Shown: positions 28,068 to 36,502 of the stretch, in pieces
Layout of the letters: each line of letters starts with the position of its first letter
Position numbering within the stretch: position 1 is the stretch's first letter
Origin: Actinomadura rifamycini DSM 43936
Lineage (GTDB): Bacteria > Actinomycetota > Actinomycetes > Streptosporangiales > Streptosporangiaceae
Length of the DNA stretch: 64,000 nt
Direction: 5' to 3'
NCBI RefSeq assembly: GCF_000425065.1
Contig: NZ_AULB01000007.1
Coordinates: forward strand, 124,001-188,000
Translations under genes and position numbers: made by a program
Notes under the pieces: model-generated
What the model was told of the DNA's origin: nothing
The model's database searches: none
The model's input: only the letters and a program-made list of their open reading frames with translations

Positions 28068-28432
28068 TCCGGGACGGGTACGTCGCACGGTGGCTCGGGC
28101 GGGACTTCGAGGCGTCGCCCGGTGCGGACGGCGAGGTCCGGCTGTACACGCCGGATCCGACGGAGGGGTTCGAGGAGCTGCGGCCGGGCCGGTACCGGCG
28201 GGTCGTCCCGGCGTCGGAGGTCGAGGAGCTGCGGTACGTGCGGACGGCGTGCACGTGGCGCGGCGAGCCGTTCGTCGTCGTGGGCGAGCACGAGTCGTGG
28301 GTGCGGGTGGAGTACACCGGCGGCCGGGCTCCGGCCGCCGAGCGGCTCGGGCTCGACCGGATCGACCACGGGGTGTGGCAGGCGTGGGCGCCGCGCGCCG
28401 AGGTGGAGGACGTCCGCCAGGAGTTCGTCTGA
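28064..28432 (+). CDS. Small protein coupled to the SseB repeat protein, possible immunity partner
   Basis: GTG 28064 overlaps the stop of the giant gene in a GTGA arrangement. The 122-residue product is acidic, beta-rich and Arg/Glu/Tyr-rich, with RYRRVVPASEVEELRYVRTACTW-type strands and a GEHESWVRVEY motif; there is no signal peptide or membrane segment. Similar small proteins occur in actinobacteria as hypothetical proteins downstream of large multidomain proteins. The arrangement (large C-terminally variable protein, immediately coupled small soluble protein) is what toxin-immunity pairs look like, so I propose that role at low confidence. It could equally be a folding partner of the C-terminal domain. 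Confidence 0.75.
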   Translation: MIRDGYVARWLGRDFEASPGADGEVRLYTPDPTEGFEELRPGRYRRVVPASEVEELRYVRTACTWRGEPFVVVGEHESWVRVEYTGGRAPAAERLGLDRIDHGVWQAWAPRAEVEDVRQEFV

Positions 28433-28531
28433 TCGGGGGTTGATCCGGGCCGGGATCCGTGTTCGCATGTGTCCGGGGCCGATCCCCCCTTGCGTTACGG
28501 CCGTTCATGAGACGACGGAGGTGCTGCGGCG

Positions 28532-29569
28532 GTGGTCTGCCGACCGGCGGTGAAACCGCTCTTCGTAGGGTTCGCCGCCGCGGCGGTGCTCGCGGCGGGC
28601 GGTGCGTCCGCCGTCGCGGCCACGGATCCGACCCCGACGCCTTCGACGTCCCCCTCGGACAGTCCCGCTCCCACGCCGACGGAGACGCCCGGCACACTCG
28701 CCGTGCAGGTCACGGTGCCCCCCGAGAAGTTCGAGGTGGGGGACGAGGCGAAGCTGACGACGCACATCGCGGCGAAGGACGGGACGCTCGAAGAGGTGCG
28801 GATCGTGGGCGTCAAGGCGACGTCGACGGGTCCGAAGCCGATCGTGGCGAGCGACTGCGCGGAGCCGTTCGAGTCGGCGGCGTGCGTCATCGGGACGGTC
28901 GGGAAGGGCGACAAGAAGGAAGTCATCACGACGGTTTCGGTGCCGGAGTCGGCGAAGAAGGACGTCAAGGTCACCCTCGTCGTCACGGTCGGCGCGGCCG
29001 GCGTGGAGGAGGACGTGCCCGCTGAGGCGTCCGTCACGTTCAAGGCTCCGCCGCCCCCGACCGGCGGTCCGACCGGCAAGCCCACGGGCAAACCGACGAA
29101 GACCCCGTCTCCGAGCCCGTCCGGCGGGAAGGACGACGACGAAGGTTCGTCCGGTTCGTCCGGTTCCGGCGACTCCTCCGGGTCGAGCGGCTCGTCGGGC
29201 TCGTCGGGGTCCGGCGGGTCGGCCGACGTGGACGTGCCCGACTACCCCGACACCTCGCCGAACGCGTCGTTCGGCGCGCGGAGCCCGGGCGTGGAGCTGC
29301 CGTCGATCTCGGCGCCGAGCCCGTCGGTGGCGCCGAACCCGGTCCCGGCGACGCCGCAGAGCCGGCTGCGGGAGAACAAGGCGCCGGTCGCTCAGGAGCT
29401 CACGTTCGAGCGGATGGCGAGCACGCAGGTGGCGTGGCTCGCGGCGCTGATCGTGGTGTTCGGGCTGCTGCTGACGCAGGTGCGGCTGGGGCGGCGGGCC
29501 GCGATGGCGCGGGGACGGGCGCCGCGGGGGCAGCACCGGCGGACGCGCCGCGGCATGTTCGGCCGCTGA
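28532..29569 (+). CDS. Secreted cell-surface protein with C-terminal anchor
   Basis: GTG 28532 follows GGAGG by ten bases; GTG 28550 is a possible alternative. The 345-residue product has a signal peptide (about 1-30, cleavage near SAVAA), a Pro/Thr/Ser linker, a beta-rich domain at about 52-175 with two cysteines, a long Ser/Gly/Asp/Lys linker, and near the end one membrane segment (about 293-313) followed by an Arg-rich cytoplasmic tail. This looks like a cell-wall-spanning anchored protein; there is no LPxTG motif, since the anchor is the membrane segment and basic tail. Function is unknown. It converges with the RNA methyltransferase gene, seven bases apart. Confidence 0.8.
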   Translation: MVCRPAVKPLFVGFAAAAVLAAGGASAVAATDPTPTPSTSPSDSPAPTPTETPGTLAVQVTVPPEKFEVGDEAKLTTHIAAKDGTLEEVRIVGVKATSTGPKPIVASDCAEPFESAACVIGTVGKGDKKEVITTVSVPESAKKDVKVTLVVTVGAAGVEEDVPAEASVTFKAPPPPTGGPTGKPTGKPTKTPSPSPSGGKDDDEGSSGSSGSGDSSGSSGSSGSSGSGGSADVDVPDYPDTSPNASFGARSPGVELPSISAPSPSVAPNPVPATPQSRLRENKAPVAQELTFERMASTQVAWLAALIVVFGLLLTQVRLGRRAAMARGRAPRGQHRRTRRGMFGR

Positions 29570-29576
29570 GCCCCCG

Positions 29577-30392
29577 TCAGCCGCGCAGCAGCGCGTGGCA
29601 GGCGATGGCGGCGGCCGCCGTGACGTTGAGGGAGTCGACGCCGTTCGCCATGGCGGCGGCGCTCATCGGGATGCAGACCCGGTCGTCGGCCTCGTCGAGC
29701 CAGTGGGACGACAGGCCGTCGCCCTCCGAGCCGAGCATGAGGGCGACGCGGTCGCCCATCGGGGCGCCGTCCAGCGGGGTGGCGGACTGGTCGGGGGTGA
29801 GGGCGAGGAGCGTGAACCCGGACGCGCGCAGCTTCGCGAGGTCGTCCCGCCGGTTCGCCATGCGCGCGTAGGGGACGGCGAAGACGGCGCCCATGGACAC
29901 CTTGACGGCGCGGCGGTAGAGGGGGTCGGCGCACCGCGGGGACAGGACGACGGCGTCGACGCCGAGGGCGGCGGCGCACCGGTAGATGGAGCCGACGTTG
30001 GCGTGGTCGACGAGGTCTTCGAGGACGAGGATGCGGCGGGCGTCCGCGACGACGGCGTCGACGGGCGGCAGCGGCAGGCGGGCCATGGACGCGAGGGCGC
30101 CGCGGTGCACCTGGAATCCGGCGATCTCCTGGAGGACGTCGTCGGCGGCGATGTAGACGGGGGCGTCGAGGCCGTCGAGGAGGTCGGCGAGGGGGTCCGC
30201 CCAGCGCCGCGCCATGAGCAGGGACCGGACGGGGTGCCCGGCGGCCACCGCGCGGCGGATGACCTTCTCGCCCTCGGCGACGAACAGTCCGTGCTCGGCC
30301 TCGAGGCTCTTGCGGAGGTTGACGTCGCGGAGCCGGACGTAGTCGGCGAGGCGCGGGTCGGTGGGGTCGGTGACGGGGACCAGGGTGGCCAT
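29577..30392 (-). CDS. SpoU/TrmH-family RNA 2'-O-methyltransferase
   Basis: The 271-residue enzyme has an N-terminal substrate-binding domain (EHGLFVAEGEKVIRRA, residues about 30-45) and a C-terminal SPOUT knot domain with the three class motifs: NVGSIYRCAAALGVDAVVLS, VALMLGSEGDGLSSHWL and IPMSAAAMANGVDSLNVTAAAAIA. It transfers methyl from SAM to a ribose of rRNA or tRNA; the site cannot be told from sequence. ATG 30392 was chosen because the protein proper begins there; a TTG at 30416 would add eight residues. The gene is isolated and convergent with the surface-protein gene. Confidence 0.93.
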   Translation of the reverse strand: MATLVPVTDPTDPRLADYVRLRDVNLRKSLEAEHGLFVAEGEKVIRRAVAAGHPVRSLLMARRWADPLADLLDGLDAPVYIAADDVLQEIAGFQVHRGALASMARLPLPPVDAVVADARRILVLEDLVDHANVGSIYRCAAALGVDAVVLSPRCADPLYRRAVKVSMGAVFAVPYARMANRRDDLAKLRASGFTLLALTPDQSATPLDGAPMGDRVALMLGSEGDGLSSHWLDEADDRVCIPMSAAAMANGVDSLNVTAAAAIACHALLRG

Positions 30393-30530
30393 CCCCCCAT
30401 TGTGCCGGGCCCGCAAGGCCGGTTACGGCCATGCGGCGTCGTTGTGTGCCCGCGCCGCTACTGTGGTGCAGGATGCCAGGTTCGTCCAAGCATACGCTCA
30501 TGACCTGCGTCATTAACAGTTTTGCGCTCT

Positions 30531-30559
30531 TTGTAACCTCTATGTCGTACTACTACAGT
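30531..30559 (+). promoter_or_regulatory. Probable promoter of the solute-binding/VWA gene
   Basis: TTGTAA at 30531-30536 and TACAGT at 30554-30559 are separated by 17 bases in an unusually AT-rich island. An inverted repeat ATGAC-CTGC-GTCAT at 30500-30513 lies upstream and could bind a regulator. Transcript start would be about 37 bases before the ATG at 30603. Confidence 0.55.
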
Positions 30560-30602
30560 GCCGGGGAACATCGGCCGGGTTTTGGGTGAATCGAGGGCAG
30601 CC

Positions 30603-32942
30603 ATGAGCGGACGTCATCGCAGTGACTTCCCCGAGGGGGACGACGGGTGGGACCCGTCCAAGCCCATCTTCGGACCGGCGAACGACGGATCGTCCGACTG
30701 GTTCGGCACCCGGGACCCGCAGACCCCTCCGGCCGGGCAGGGCGGGACGGGACGGCCCGGTGAGACCGGCGAGTGGTCGGGCTCGCGGCGGTCGTCCGAG
30801 CAGCCCTCGTACGGCGGCCCGTCCGGTACCGGGGGGTACGGCACAGGGGGGTACGGCACGGGGGGTTACAGCACCGCGCGCCCCGAAGGCTCCGGTTCGT
30901 CCGGTGGCTACGGGACGGGCGGGTACGGCGGCGGCTCGGGCGCCTACGAGCAGCCCGGACGGCAGGGCGGTCCCGGTTCGGGCGGTTACGCGGCTTCCGG
31001 CGGGACCGGCCCGTACGGCACGCCGCCGGAGCGGTCCCCGGAGAGTTCGCCCCTCGCCGGCACCGGATACAGCGAGTACGAGTCGATCCGCGGCTCCGAC
31101 GAGACCCCGTCCGGGTTCTTCGGCGGACGGGCGGGCGGCGGCTCCGGCGGGTCGGGCGAGTACGGCGGCTCGGGCGAGTACGGCGGGTCGGGCGGCTACG
31201 AGTACGGCCGGAAGCGCAAGAAGAAGAAGCGGAAGGGCGCGCTGCTGGGGCCGCTGGCCGGGGCGGTCGGCCTGGTGGTGCTGCTGGGCGGCGGCGTGTA
31301 CGCGTTCGCGCAGAGCGGCGGCGGCTGCTCGGGCGACGACGCGATGACGCTGTCGGTCGCGGCGGCGCCCGACATCCAGCCGGTGATCGTGAAGGCGGCG
31401 GGCCGGTTCAACGACGCCGGGCACGAGGTGTCCGGGAAGTGCGTCCAGGCGCACGTGAAGTCGGCCGAGCCCTCCGCGGTGGCGACGCTGCTGTCGGGGC
31501 AGGGCGTGGCGGCCGACTCCGAGGACCGCCCGGACGTGTGGATCCCGGACTCGTCGCTGTGGCTGTCGCGCGCGGCCCGCAACGACGGCAAGGCGGAGGT
31601 CGCGTCGTCGACGTCGGTGGCGAAGAGCCCCATCGTGATCGGGATGCCCTCGACGCTGGCGCAGCAGCTCCAGCAGAACGGCGTCACCTCGACGCCGTCG
31701 TGGGACAACCTGCTGAAGGCGGCGGGCGGCGTCGCGGGCGGCGCGGTCACCAAGAACCAGATGATCCCGGCCGGGTCGGTGCGGCTCTACGTCCCGGACC
31801 CGATGCGGAACGCGGCGGGCATGGGCTCGCTGATGGTCACGAGCACCCTGCTGGCGAACGACCCCAACCGCGACTCGATCTTCACCGGGATCGTCCGGAC
31901 GGTGCGGGAGAGCCAGGTCCCGACGGTGGACGCCCAGTTCGAGCAGTTCGGCAAGGGGCAGGGCGGCGGCAGGCAGCCGATCTCGCTGTCGTCGGAGCAG
32001 GCGCTGTGGTCGTTCAACCAGAAGAACCCGAAGGTCTCGGCGGTGGCGCTGTACCCGATCGAGGGCACGCTGTCGATGGACTACCCGTACACCGTCGCCG
32101 CGCAGGACGCCGGCGAGCGGGAGGCCGCGAAGCTGCTGGAGGAGGCGCTCGGCGACTCCGCGACGCAGGAGGACCTGCAGGCGGCCGGGTTCCGCACCTC
32201 CGACGGCAAGGCCCCGGCGGGGTTCAGCGAGCAGGGCGGCGTCAGCCAGGCCCGGCCGCGGCAGCTGCCGGCGCCGAAGACCGAAGAGGTCAACAACGTC
32301 ATGCAGGCGTGGGCGAAGCTGACGCTCGGCCTGCGGATGCTGACGCTCATCGACGTGTCCGGCTCGATGGCGGAGATGGTCGACGAGAACACCAACCGGC
32401 TGCAGGCCATCGGCGCGGTGGCGCAGGGCGGCCTCGGCATGATGTCGGACGACACCGAGCTGGGCCAGTGGCTGTTCTCCACGAACATGAAGGAGGGCGC
32501 GCCCTACGAGGTCGCGGTGCCGATCGGGCCGCTCGGCGAGCGGATCGGGTCCAACTCGCGGCGGAACCGGGTGCTGTCGATGCTGAGCAAGATGCGCCCG
32601 AACCCGACGGGCGACACGGCCCTGTACCGGACGATGCTGGACGCCTACGAGAAGATGAACGAGACGTTCAAGCCGGAGTTCGGCAACTCGATCCTGCTGC
32701 TCACCGACGGGAAGAACGACGACGCGGAGGGCCCGTCGCTGGACGAGACCCTCAAGCGGCTCAAGGACATGCGCGACCCGAACAAGCCGATCCAGGTCAA
32801 CATGATCGGGTTCGGTCCGGGCGTCGACCGCAACGAGCTGGAGAAGATCGCCGAGGTGACGGGCGGCGGTGTGGCGGTCGCGCAGACGCCGGAGGACATC
32901 CAGAAGATCTTCCTGCAGATGCTCTCCCGCCGCATGACGTGA
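30603..32942 (+). CDS. Membrane protein with solute-binding-like and VWA domains
   Basis: ATG 30603 follows GAGGG by five bases; a longer upstream frame starts at 30558. The 779-residue protein has a Gly/Tyr/Ser-rich cytoplasmic N-terminus (about 1-205) with repeated GTGGYG and SGEYGG, a Lys/Arg cluster, and one membrane segment (about 214-238). Outside the membrane a periplasmic-binding-protein-like domain (about 245-545, VAAAPDIQPVI...PDVWIPDSSLWL) is followed by a VWA domain with MIDAS DVSGS near 583-587, and LLLTDGKND. Such substrate-binding plus VWA proteins are frequent in actinobacteria; function is unknown. A hairpin follows. The phospho-substrate-like N-terminus hints at regulation by kinases. 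Confidence 0.88.
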   Translation: MSGRHRSDFPEGDDGWDPSKPIFGPANDGSSDWFGTRDPQTPPAGQGGTGRPGETGEWSGSRRSSEQPSYGGPSGTGGYGTGGYGTGGYSTARPEGSGSSGGYGTGGYGGGSGAYEQPGRQGGPGSGGYAASGGTGPYGTPPERSPESSPLAGTGYSEYESIRGSDETPSGFFGGRAGGGSGGSGEYGGSGEYGGSGGYEYGRKRKKKKRKGALLGPLAGAVGLVVLLGGGVYAFAQSGGGCSGDDAMTLSVAAAPDIQPVIVKAAGRFNDAGHEVSGKCVQAHVKSAEPSAVATLLSGQGVAADSEDRPDVWIPDSSLWLSRAARNDGKAEVASSTSVAKSPIVIGMPSTLAQQLQQNGVTSTPSWDNLLKAAGGVAGGAVTKNQMIPAGSVRLYVPDPMRNAAGMGSLMVTSTLLANDPNRDSIFTGIVRTVRESQVPTVDAQFEQFGKGQGGGRQPISLSSEQALWSFNQKNPKVSAVALYPIEGTLSMDYPYTVAAQDAGEREAAKLLEEALGDSATQEDLQAAGFRTSDGKAPAGFSEQGGVSQARPRQLPAPKTEEVNNVMQAWAKLTLGLRMLTLIDVSGSMAEMVDENTNRLQAIGAVAQGGLGMMSDDTELGQWLFSTNMKEGAPYEVAVPIGPLGERIGSNSRRNRVLSMLSKMRPNPTGDTALYRTMLDAYEKMNETFKPEFGNSILLLTDGKNDDAEGPSLDETLKRLKDMRDPNKPIQVNMIGFGPGVDRNELEKIAEVTGGGVAVAQTPEDIQKIFLQMLSRRMT

Positions 32943-33022
32943 CACTTCCGACACGTTAAGTAGTTTCCACTTTTTCCGCATAGATCTGTCAACCGGGCGC
33001 CGGGGTCGCCCGTCGAACATAT

Positions 33023-33057
33023 GGAGGCCCGACGGGGAGCGGGGCCGTCGGGCCTCC
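33023..33057 (+). terminator. Terminator-like hairpin after the VWA gene
   Basis: Perfect 13-bp stem, GGAGGCCCGACGG at 33023-33035 and CCGTCGGGCCTCC at 33045-33057 with a 9-base loop, about 80 bases after the stop. Confidence 0.75.
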
Positions 33058-33202
33058 GACCTACCTTCCTCCTCTCCGGCCCAGCGCCGACGCCCTCGAG
33101 CTCGGCGGCCGGGAGAGTCGAACGCTCCCCCCCTGTCTCACCGGCCCGCCCGTCCCTGCCGACGCGGACGGCGGCCGTGCTCTCAGCCCGCGGGAGGACC
33201 TC

Positions 33203-34786
33203 GTGTCCGGATGGCCCACCTTCGATCGCGCCGACGACGAACGGTCGGCCCTCGCCCTGGCGGGCGGCGACCCCGCCGCGCTCCTCCAGGTCATGGACCG
33301 CTACGCCGCCCGCCTCTACGACTACTGCCACGCGCTGCTGCGCGACCGCGACGAGGCCGCCGGGGCGCTGCACGACGCGCTCGTCGGCGCGCACGCGCAG
33401 ATCTCGCGGCTCCGGGAGCCGCACCTGTTCCGGGCGTGGCTGTACGCGCTCATCCGCGCCGAGTGCCTGCGGCGGCTGGGCGACCCCGGCCGTCCGGTGG
33501 AGCGGCACGAGGCGCCCGAGGTCGAGGACGGCTTCCTCGGCGAGGACGAGCTGGCGCGGCGCCTCGAGGCGCGCCGGCTCGTGCGCGGCGCCCTGGCGGT
33601 GCTGCGCGGCCGCGAGCGCGAGTCGCTGGACCTGATGCTGCGGCACGGCCTGGACGACGCGGAGATCGGCGGCGTCCTCGACATGGACGCGCCGGAGGCG
33701 GCCGAGCTGACCGGCGCCGCCCGCGCCCGGCTGGACGACGCGATCGCCGCCGCCCACCTGCTGCGCACGGCGCCGGACGCCTGCCCGCACCTCGCCGGCG
33801 TCGCGGGCGGCGGCGACGCGTGGCCGCTGCCGGCGCCGGCCGTCCGGGACCTCGTGCGGCACGTCGGGTCGTGCCCGCGGTGCGCGCCGCACGTCGACCG
33901 GTCCCCGTCCGCGGGACGGCTGCTGGGGCTGCTGCCGGTCGCGATGATGCCGCACGACCTGCGCGGCCGCGTGATGACCACGGCCACCGACCCGGCGATG
34001 GCCGCCGAGTACGCCGCCGTCGCGGACCGGTCCGGGCCGTTCGACGAGTGGGGCTGGCCCGTCTCCGGCGACGGCGCGTCCGGGGCCGCCGCCGGGACGT
34101 CCGGCGGCGCCGGACACGGGGACGGGCGGGACGGGCGCGGGCGGCGCGGGCTCCTGCCGGCCCTCGGCGCCGGGGCCGCCGTGGTCCTGGTCGTGCTCGC
34201 GGCGTTCGCGATGATGCCGGACGCGTCGGACGAGAGCCCGCTCGGCGCCCGTCCCGGCCCGAGCGGCACCGCCGCCGTGGCGCCCGACCCGTCGCGGTCG
34301 CCCGCGGACTCGGCGTCCCCGTCGGAGTCGCCGTCCCCGAGCGACACCCCGACCCCGTCGGCCACGCCGTCGACGACGTCCGCGTCGCCCAGCCGGTCCG
34401 CGACGCCGCGCCGGACGCCGACGCGCTCGTCCCGGCCGTCCCGCCCGTCCGGCCCGGACGGCGGCGGGCAGGCGTCGGGGGCGCTGCGGGTGGACGGCGG
34501 CGGGTGCAGCCTGAGCGGTTCCGGCGACGGGTGCTCGATTCCCGTGCGCGCGGTCGGCGGCCCCGTGCGCTGGTCGGCCGGCGCGTCGGCCCCGCTCTCG
34601 GTCTCGGGCGGCGGCACGCTGGCGAGCGGCGGCAGCGGCGCCGCGAGCGTGTCGCTGTCCTGCTCGGAGCCCGGATCGGGGACGGGCGCGGTAGCGTTCT
34701 CCCCCGGCGGCGCGTCGGTCCAGGTGTCCTGGACGTGCCCGGGAGGGGACGACGGCGACGGGCAGGGCGGCGGCGCGGACGGGTAG
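33203..34786 (+). CDS. Membrane-tethered sigma factor with fused zinc anti-sigma motif (copy 1)
   Basis: GTG 33203 follows GGAGG by five bases. The 527-residue protein starts with sigma-70 region 2 (about 25-95, YDYCHALLRDRDEAAGALHDA, FRAWLYALIRAECLRR) and region 4 (about 130-180). A HxxxCxxC signature follows (HVGSCPRC near 228-235), the zinc anti-sigma motif. After a helical linker there is one membrane segment (about 317-337), a long Ser/Pro/Thr linker and a C-terminal beta-domain with cysteines (about 430-527) outside the membrane. This fuses sigma, anti-sigma, anchor and sensor in one chain. Family knowledge: ECF sigma factors are usually released from a separate anti-sigma partner. How it would be released (for example proteolysis) is inference. 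Confidence 0.88.
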   Translation: MSGWPTFDRADDERSALALAGGDPAALLQVMDRYAARLYDYCHALLRDRDEAAGALHDALVGAHAQISRLREPHLFRAWLYALIRAECLRRLGDPGRPVERHEAPEVEDGFLGEDELARRLEARRLVRGALAVLRGRERESLDLMLRHGLDDAEIGGVLDMDAPEAAELTGAARARLDDAIAAAHLLRTAPDACPHLAGVAGGGDAWPLPAPAVRDLVRHVGSCPRCAPHVDRSPSAGRLLGLLPVAMMPHDLRGRVMTTATDPAMAAEYAAVADRSGPFDEWGWPVSGDGASGAAAGTSGGAGHGDGRDGRGRRGLLPALGAGAAVVLVVLAAFAMMPDASDESPLGARPGPSGTAAVAPDPSRSPADSASPSESPSPSDTPTPSATPSTTSASPSRSATPRRTPTRSSRPSRPSGPDGGGQASGALRVDGGGCSLSGSGDGCSIPVRAVGGPVRWSAGASAPLSVSGGGTLASGGSGAASVSLSCSEPGSGTGAVAFSPGGASVQVSWTCPGGDDGDGQGGGADG

Positions 34787-35010
34787 CGACCGGCCGGTCA
34801 TGAGACCCACATCACTTCCGCGCGCGTAGTACCTGATCAAGGCGCGGAAACGGCCACGGGGCGTGCGTCGCCCGTCACAAAGATTCGGTCATCAGGGAGA
34901 AATCCGCGAAATTTGGTGGCAAGATCGGGCAACCAGAGCGCCCCGGCGGACGTCGGCGCTCACCGGGGGCACACGATCGCACACACCGAAACCGACCGAG
35001 GAGGACACCC

Positions 35011-36489
35011 GTGGCCGGTGAGCCGAGGTCCGGGCAGCACGACGCCGTCCGGCTGACGGAGTCGCTGCGCGCCGGGGACGTCATCGCGCTGACCGAGGTC
35101 TACGACGCCTACGCGCCGTTCCTCTACGACTACTGCCACGGGCTCCTGCGCGACCGCGTCGAGGCGGCCGGGGCCCTGCGGAACTGCCTGATCGCCGCGC
35201 GCGAGCACGCCGACCGGCTGACCGAGCCGGAGCGGCTGCGCGGCTGGCTGTACGCGATCGCCCGCAAGGAGTGCATGCGGCGCCGCGACAGCCCCAACCG
35301 CCACACCGGGCAGGAGGCGCCGGAGGCCGACGACGGCCTGTCCCCCGAGCAGCTCGCGCGCCGCGACGAGCGCCGCAAGCTCGCGCACAGCGCGCTCGCG
35401 GCGCTGAGCGGGCGGCAGCGCGAGACGATCGACCTGCACGTCCGGCACGAGCTGGACGAGGTCGACCTGTGCGGCGTCCTGGGCGTGCCGCTGGAGGACG
35501 TCTACCCCCTCGTCGAGCAGACGCGCCGGGACCTCGGCGCCGGGGTCCGCGCGGCGCTGATCGCGCAGCACCACCTCCGGGACTGCCCGGCGGCCGCCGG
35601 GCTCGCCGACGCCTGGCCGCTGCCGCCGCAGGCCGCGGCGGCGCTCGTCCGGCACGTCGCGGAGTGCCAGGCGTGCGGGTCGCGGGAGCTCCAGGTGCCG
35701 CCGCCGGACCGGCTGCTGGCGGTGCTGCCGATCGCCGCCATCCCCGCCGACCTGCGGCTGGACGTGCTGACCGCCGCGACCGCCGAGGACCGCGCCGGGA
35801 ACCGCCGCGCCATCGCCGCGTGGACCGAGCCGTTCGACGAGTACGGCTGGCCGCTCCCCTACGAGCCGACCGTCACGCGCGCGAAGGAGAAGCCGCAGCG
35901 CAAGCGCGGGCCGGTGTACGCGGTCGCCGGCGCGGGGATCACCGCGGTCGTGGTGCTCGCCGGGGCGCTCACCGCGTTCGGCGGCGAGGACGACGGCACG
36001 TCGGCGCTGCCGGAGATCAGCGTCCAGCCGAGCATCAGCGAGGCGACCGGCGGGCCGGTCCCGACCGAGTCGAAGCCGGTCGACCCGTCGCCGACGAGCT
36101 CGTCGCCGAGCCCGACCGAGTCGGCGTCGCCGTCGGAGTCGCCGACGCCGTCCGAGACGCCCTCGCGGACGCCGACGTCCACGCGTCCGGCGGAGCCGCC
36201 GCCGAGCACCCGGGCGCCCGAGCGCCCCTCGCCGGGGACGCTGCGGGTGTCCGGATGCAGCATGGGCCGCGACGAGTCCTGCGCCGTCACGATCAGCGCC
36301 GTCGGCGGGCCGGTGAGCTGGCGCGTCACCGGGACGTCGGGCGAGGTCAGCGCGAACGGCGGCGGCCGCCTGTCGCCGGGGGAGAGCGCCACCGTGGCCG
36401 TGTACCGGCCGGACTCGTGGTGCTGGGGGGAGAAGTCCGGTTCGGTCTCCTTCTCCCCCGGCGGATCGGCCCCGGTGTCCTACTGCTGA
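35011..36489 (+). CDS. Membrane-tethered sigma factor with fused zinc anti-sigma motif (copy 2)
   Basis: GTG 35011 follows GAGGAGGA. The 492-residue paralogue of the preceding gene has the same order: sigma region 2 (DYCHGLLRDRVEAAGALRNC), region 4 with RQRETIDLHVRHELDEVD, HxxxCxxC (HVAECQAC), linker, membrane segment at about 300-322, a Ser/Pro/Thr linker and a C-terminal cysteine-containing beta-domain ending FSPGGSAPVSYC. The two genes are separated by 224 bases, so each may have its own promoter. Identity is clear but moderate, implying an old duplication. In region 4 both copies lack some DNA-contacting residues expected of strong ECF sigma factors, so DNA binding could be weakened. It ends 13 bases from a convergent phosphotransferase gene. 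Confidence 0.88.
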   Translation: MAGEPRSGQHDAVRLTESLRAGDVIALTEVYDAYAPFLYDYCHGLLRDRVEAAGALRNCLIAAREHADRLTEPERLRGWLYAIARKECMRRRDSPNRHTGQEAPEADDGLSPEQLARRDERRKLAHSALAALSGRQRETIDLHVRHELDEVDLCGVLGVPLEDVYPLVEQTRRDLGAGVRAALIAQHHLRDCPAAAGLADAWPLPPQAAAALVRHVAECQACGSRELQVPPPDRLLAVLPIAAIPADLRLDVLTAATAEDRAGNRRAIAAWTEPFDEYGWPLPYEPTVTRAKEKPQRKRGPVYAVAGAGITAVVVLAGALTAFGGEDDGTSALPEISVQPSISEATGGPVPTESKPVDPSPTSSSPSPTESASPSESPTPSETPSRTPTSTRPAEPPPSTRAPERPSPGTLRVSGCSMGRDESCAVTISAVGGPVSWRVTGTSGEVSANGGGRLSPGESATVAVYRPDSWCWGEKSGSVSFSPGGSAPVSYC

Positions 36490-36502
36490 CGCGGCCCGCG
36501 GG

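Noticed and set aside
21552..28697. Two minus-strand frames of about 1090 and 1290 codons opposite the SseB repeat protein
   Set aside because: They mirror the repeats, are Arg/Gly/Pro/Ala nonsense-like, and lack start sites; the plus frame has clear SseB domains on both sides.
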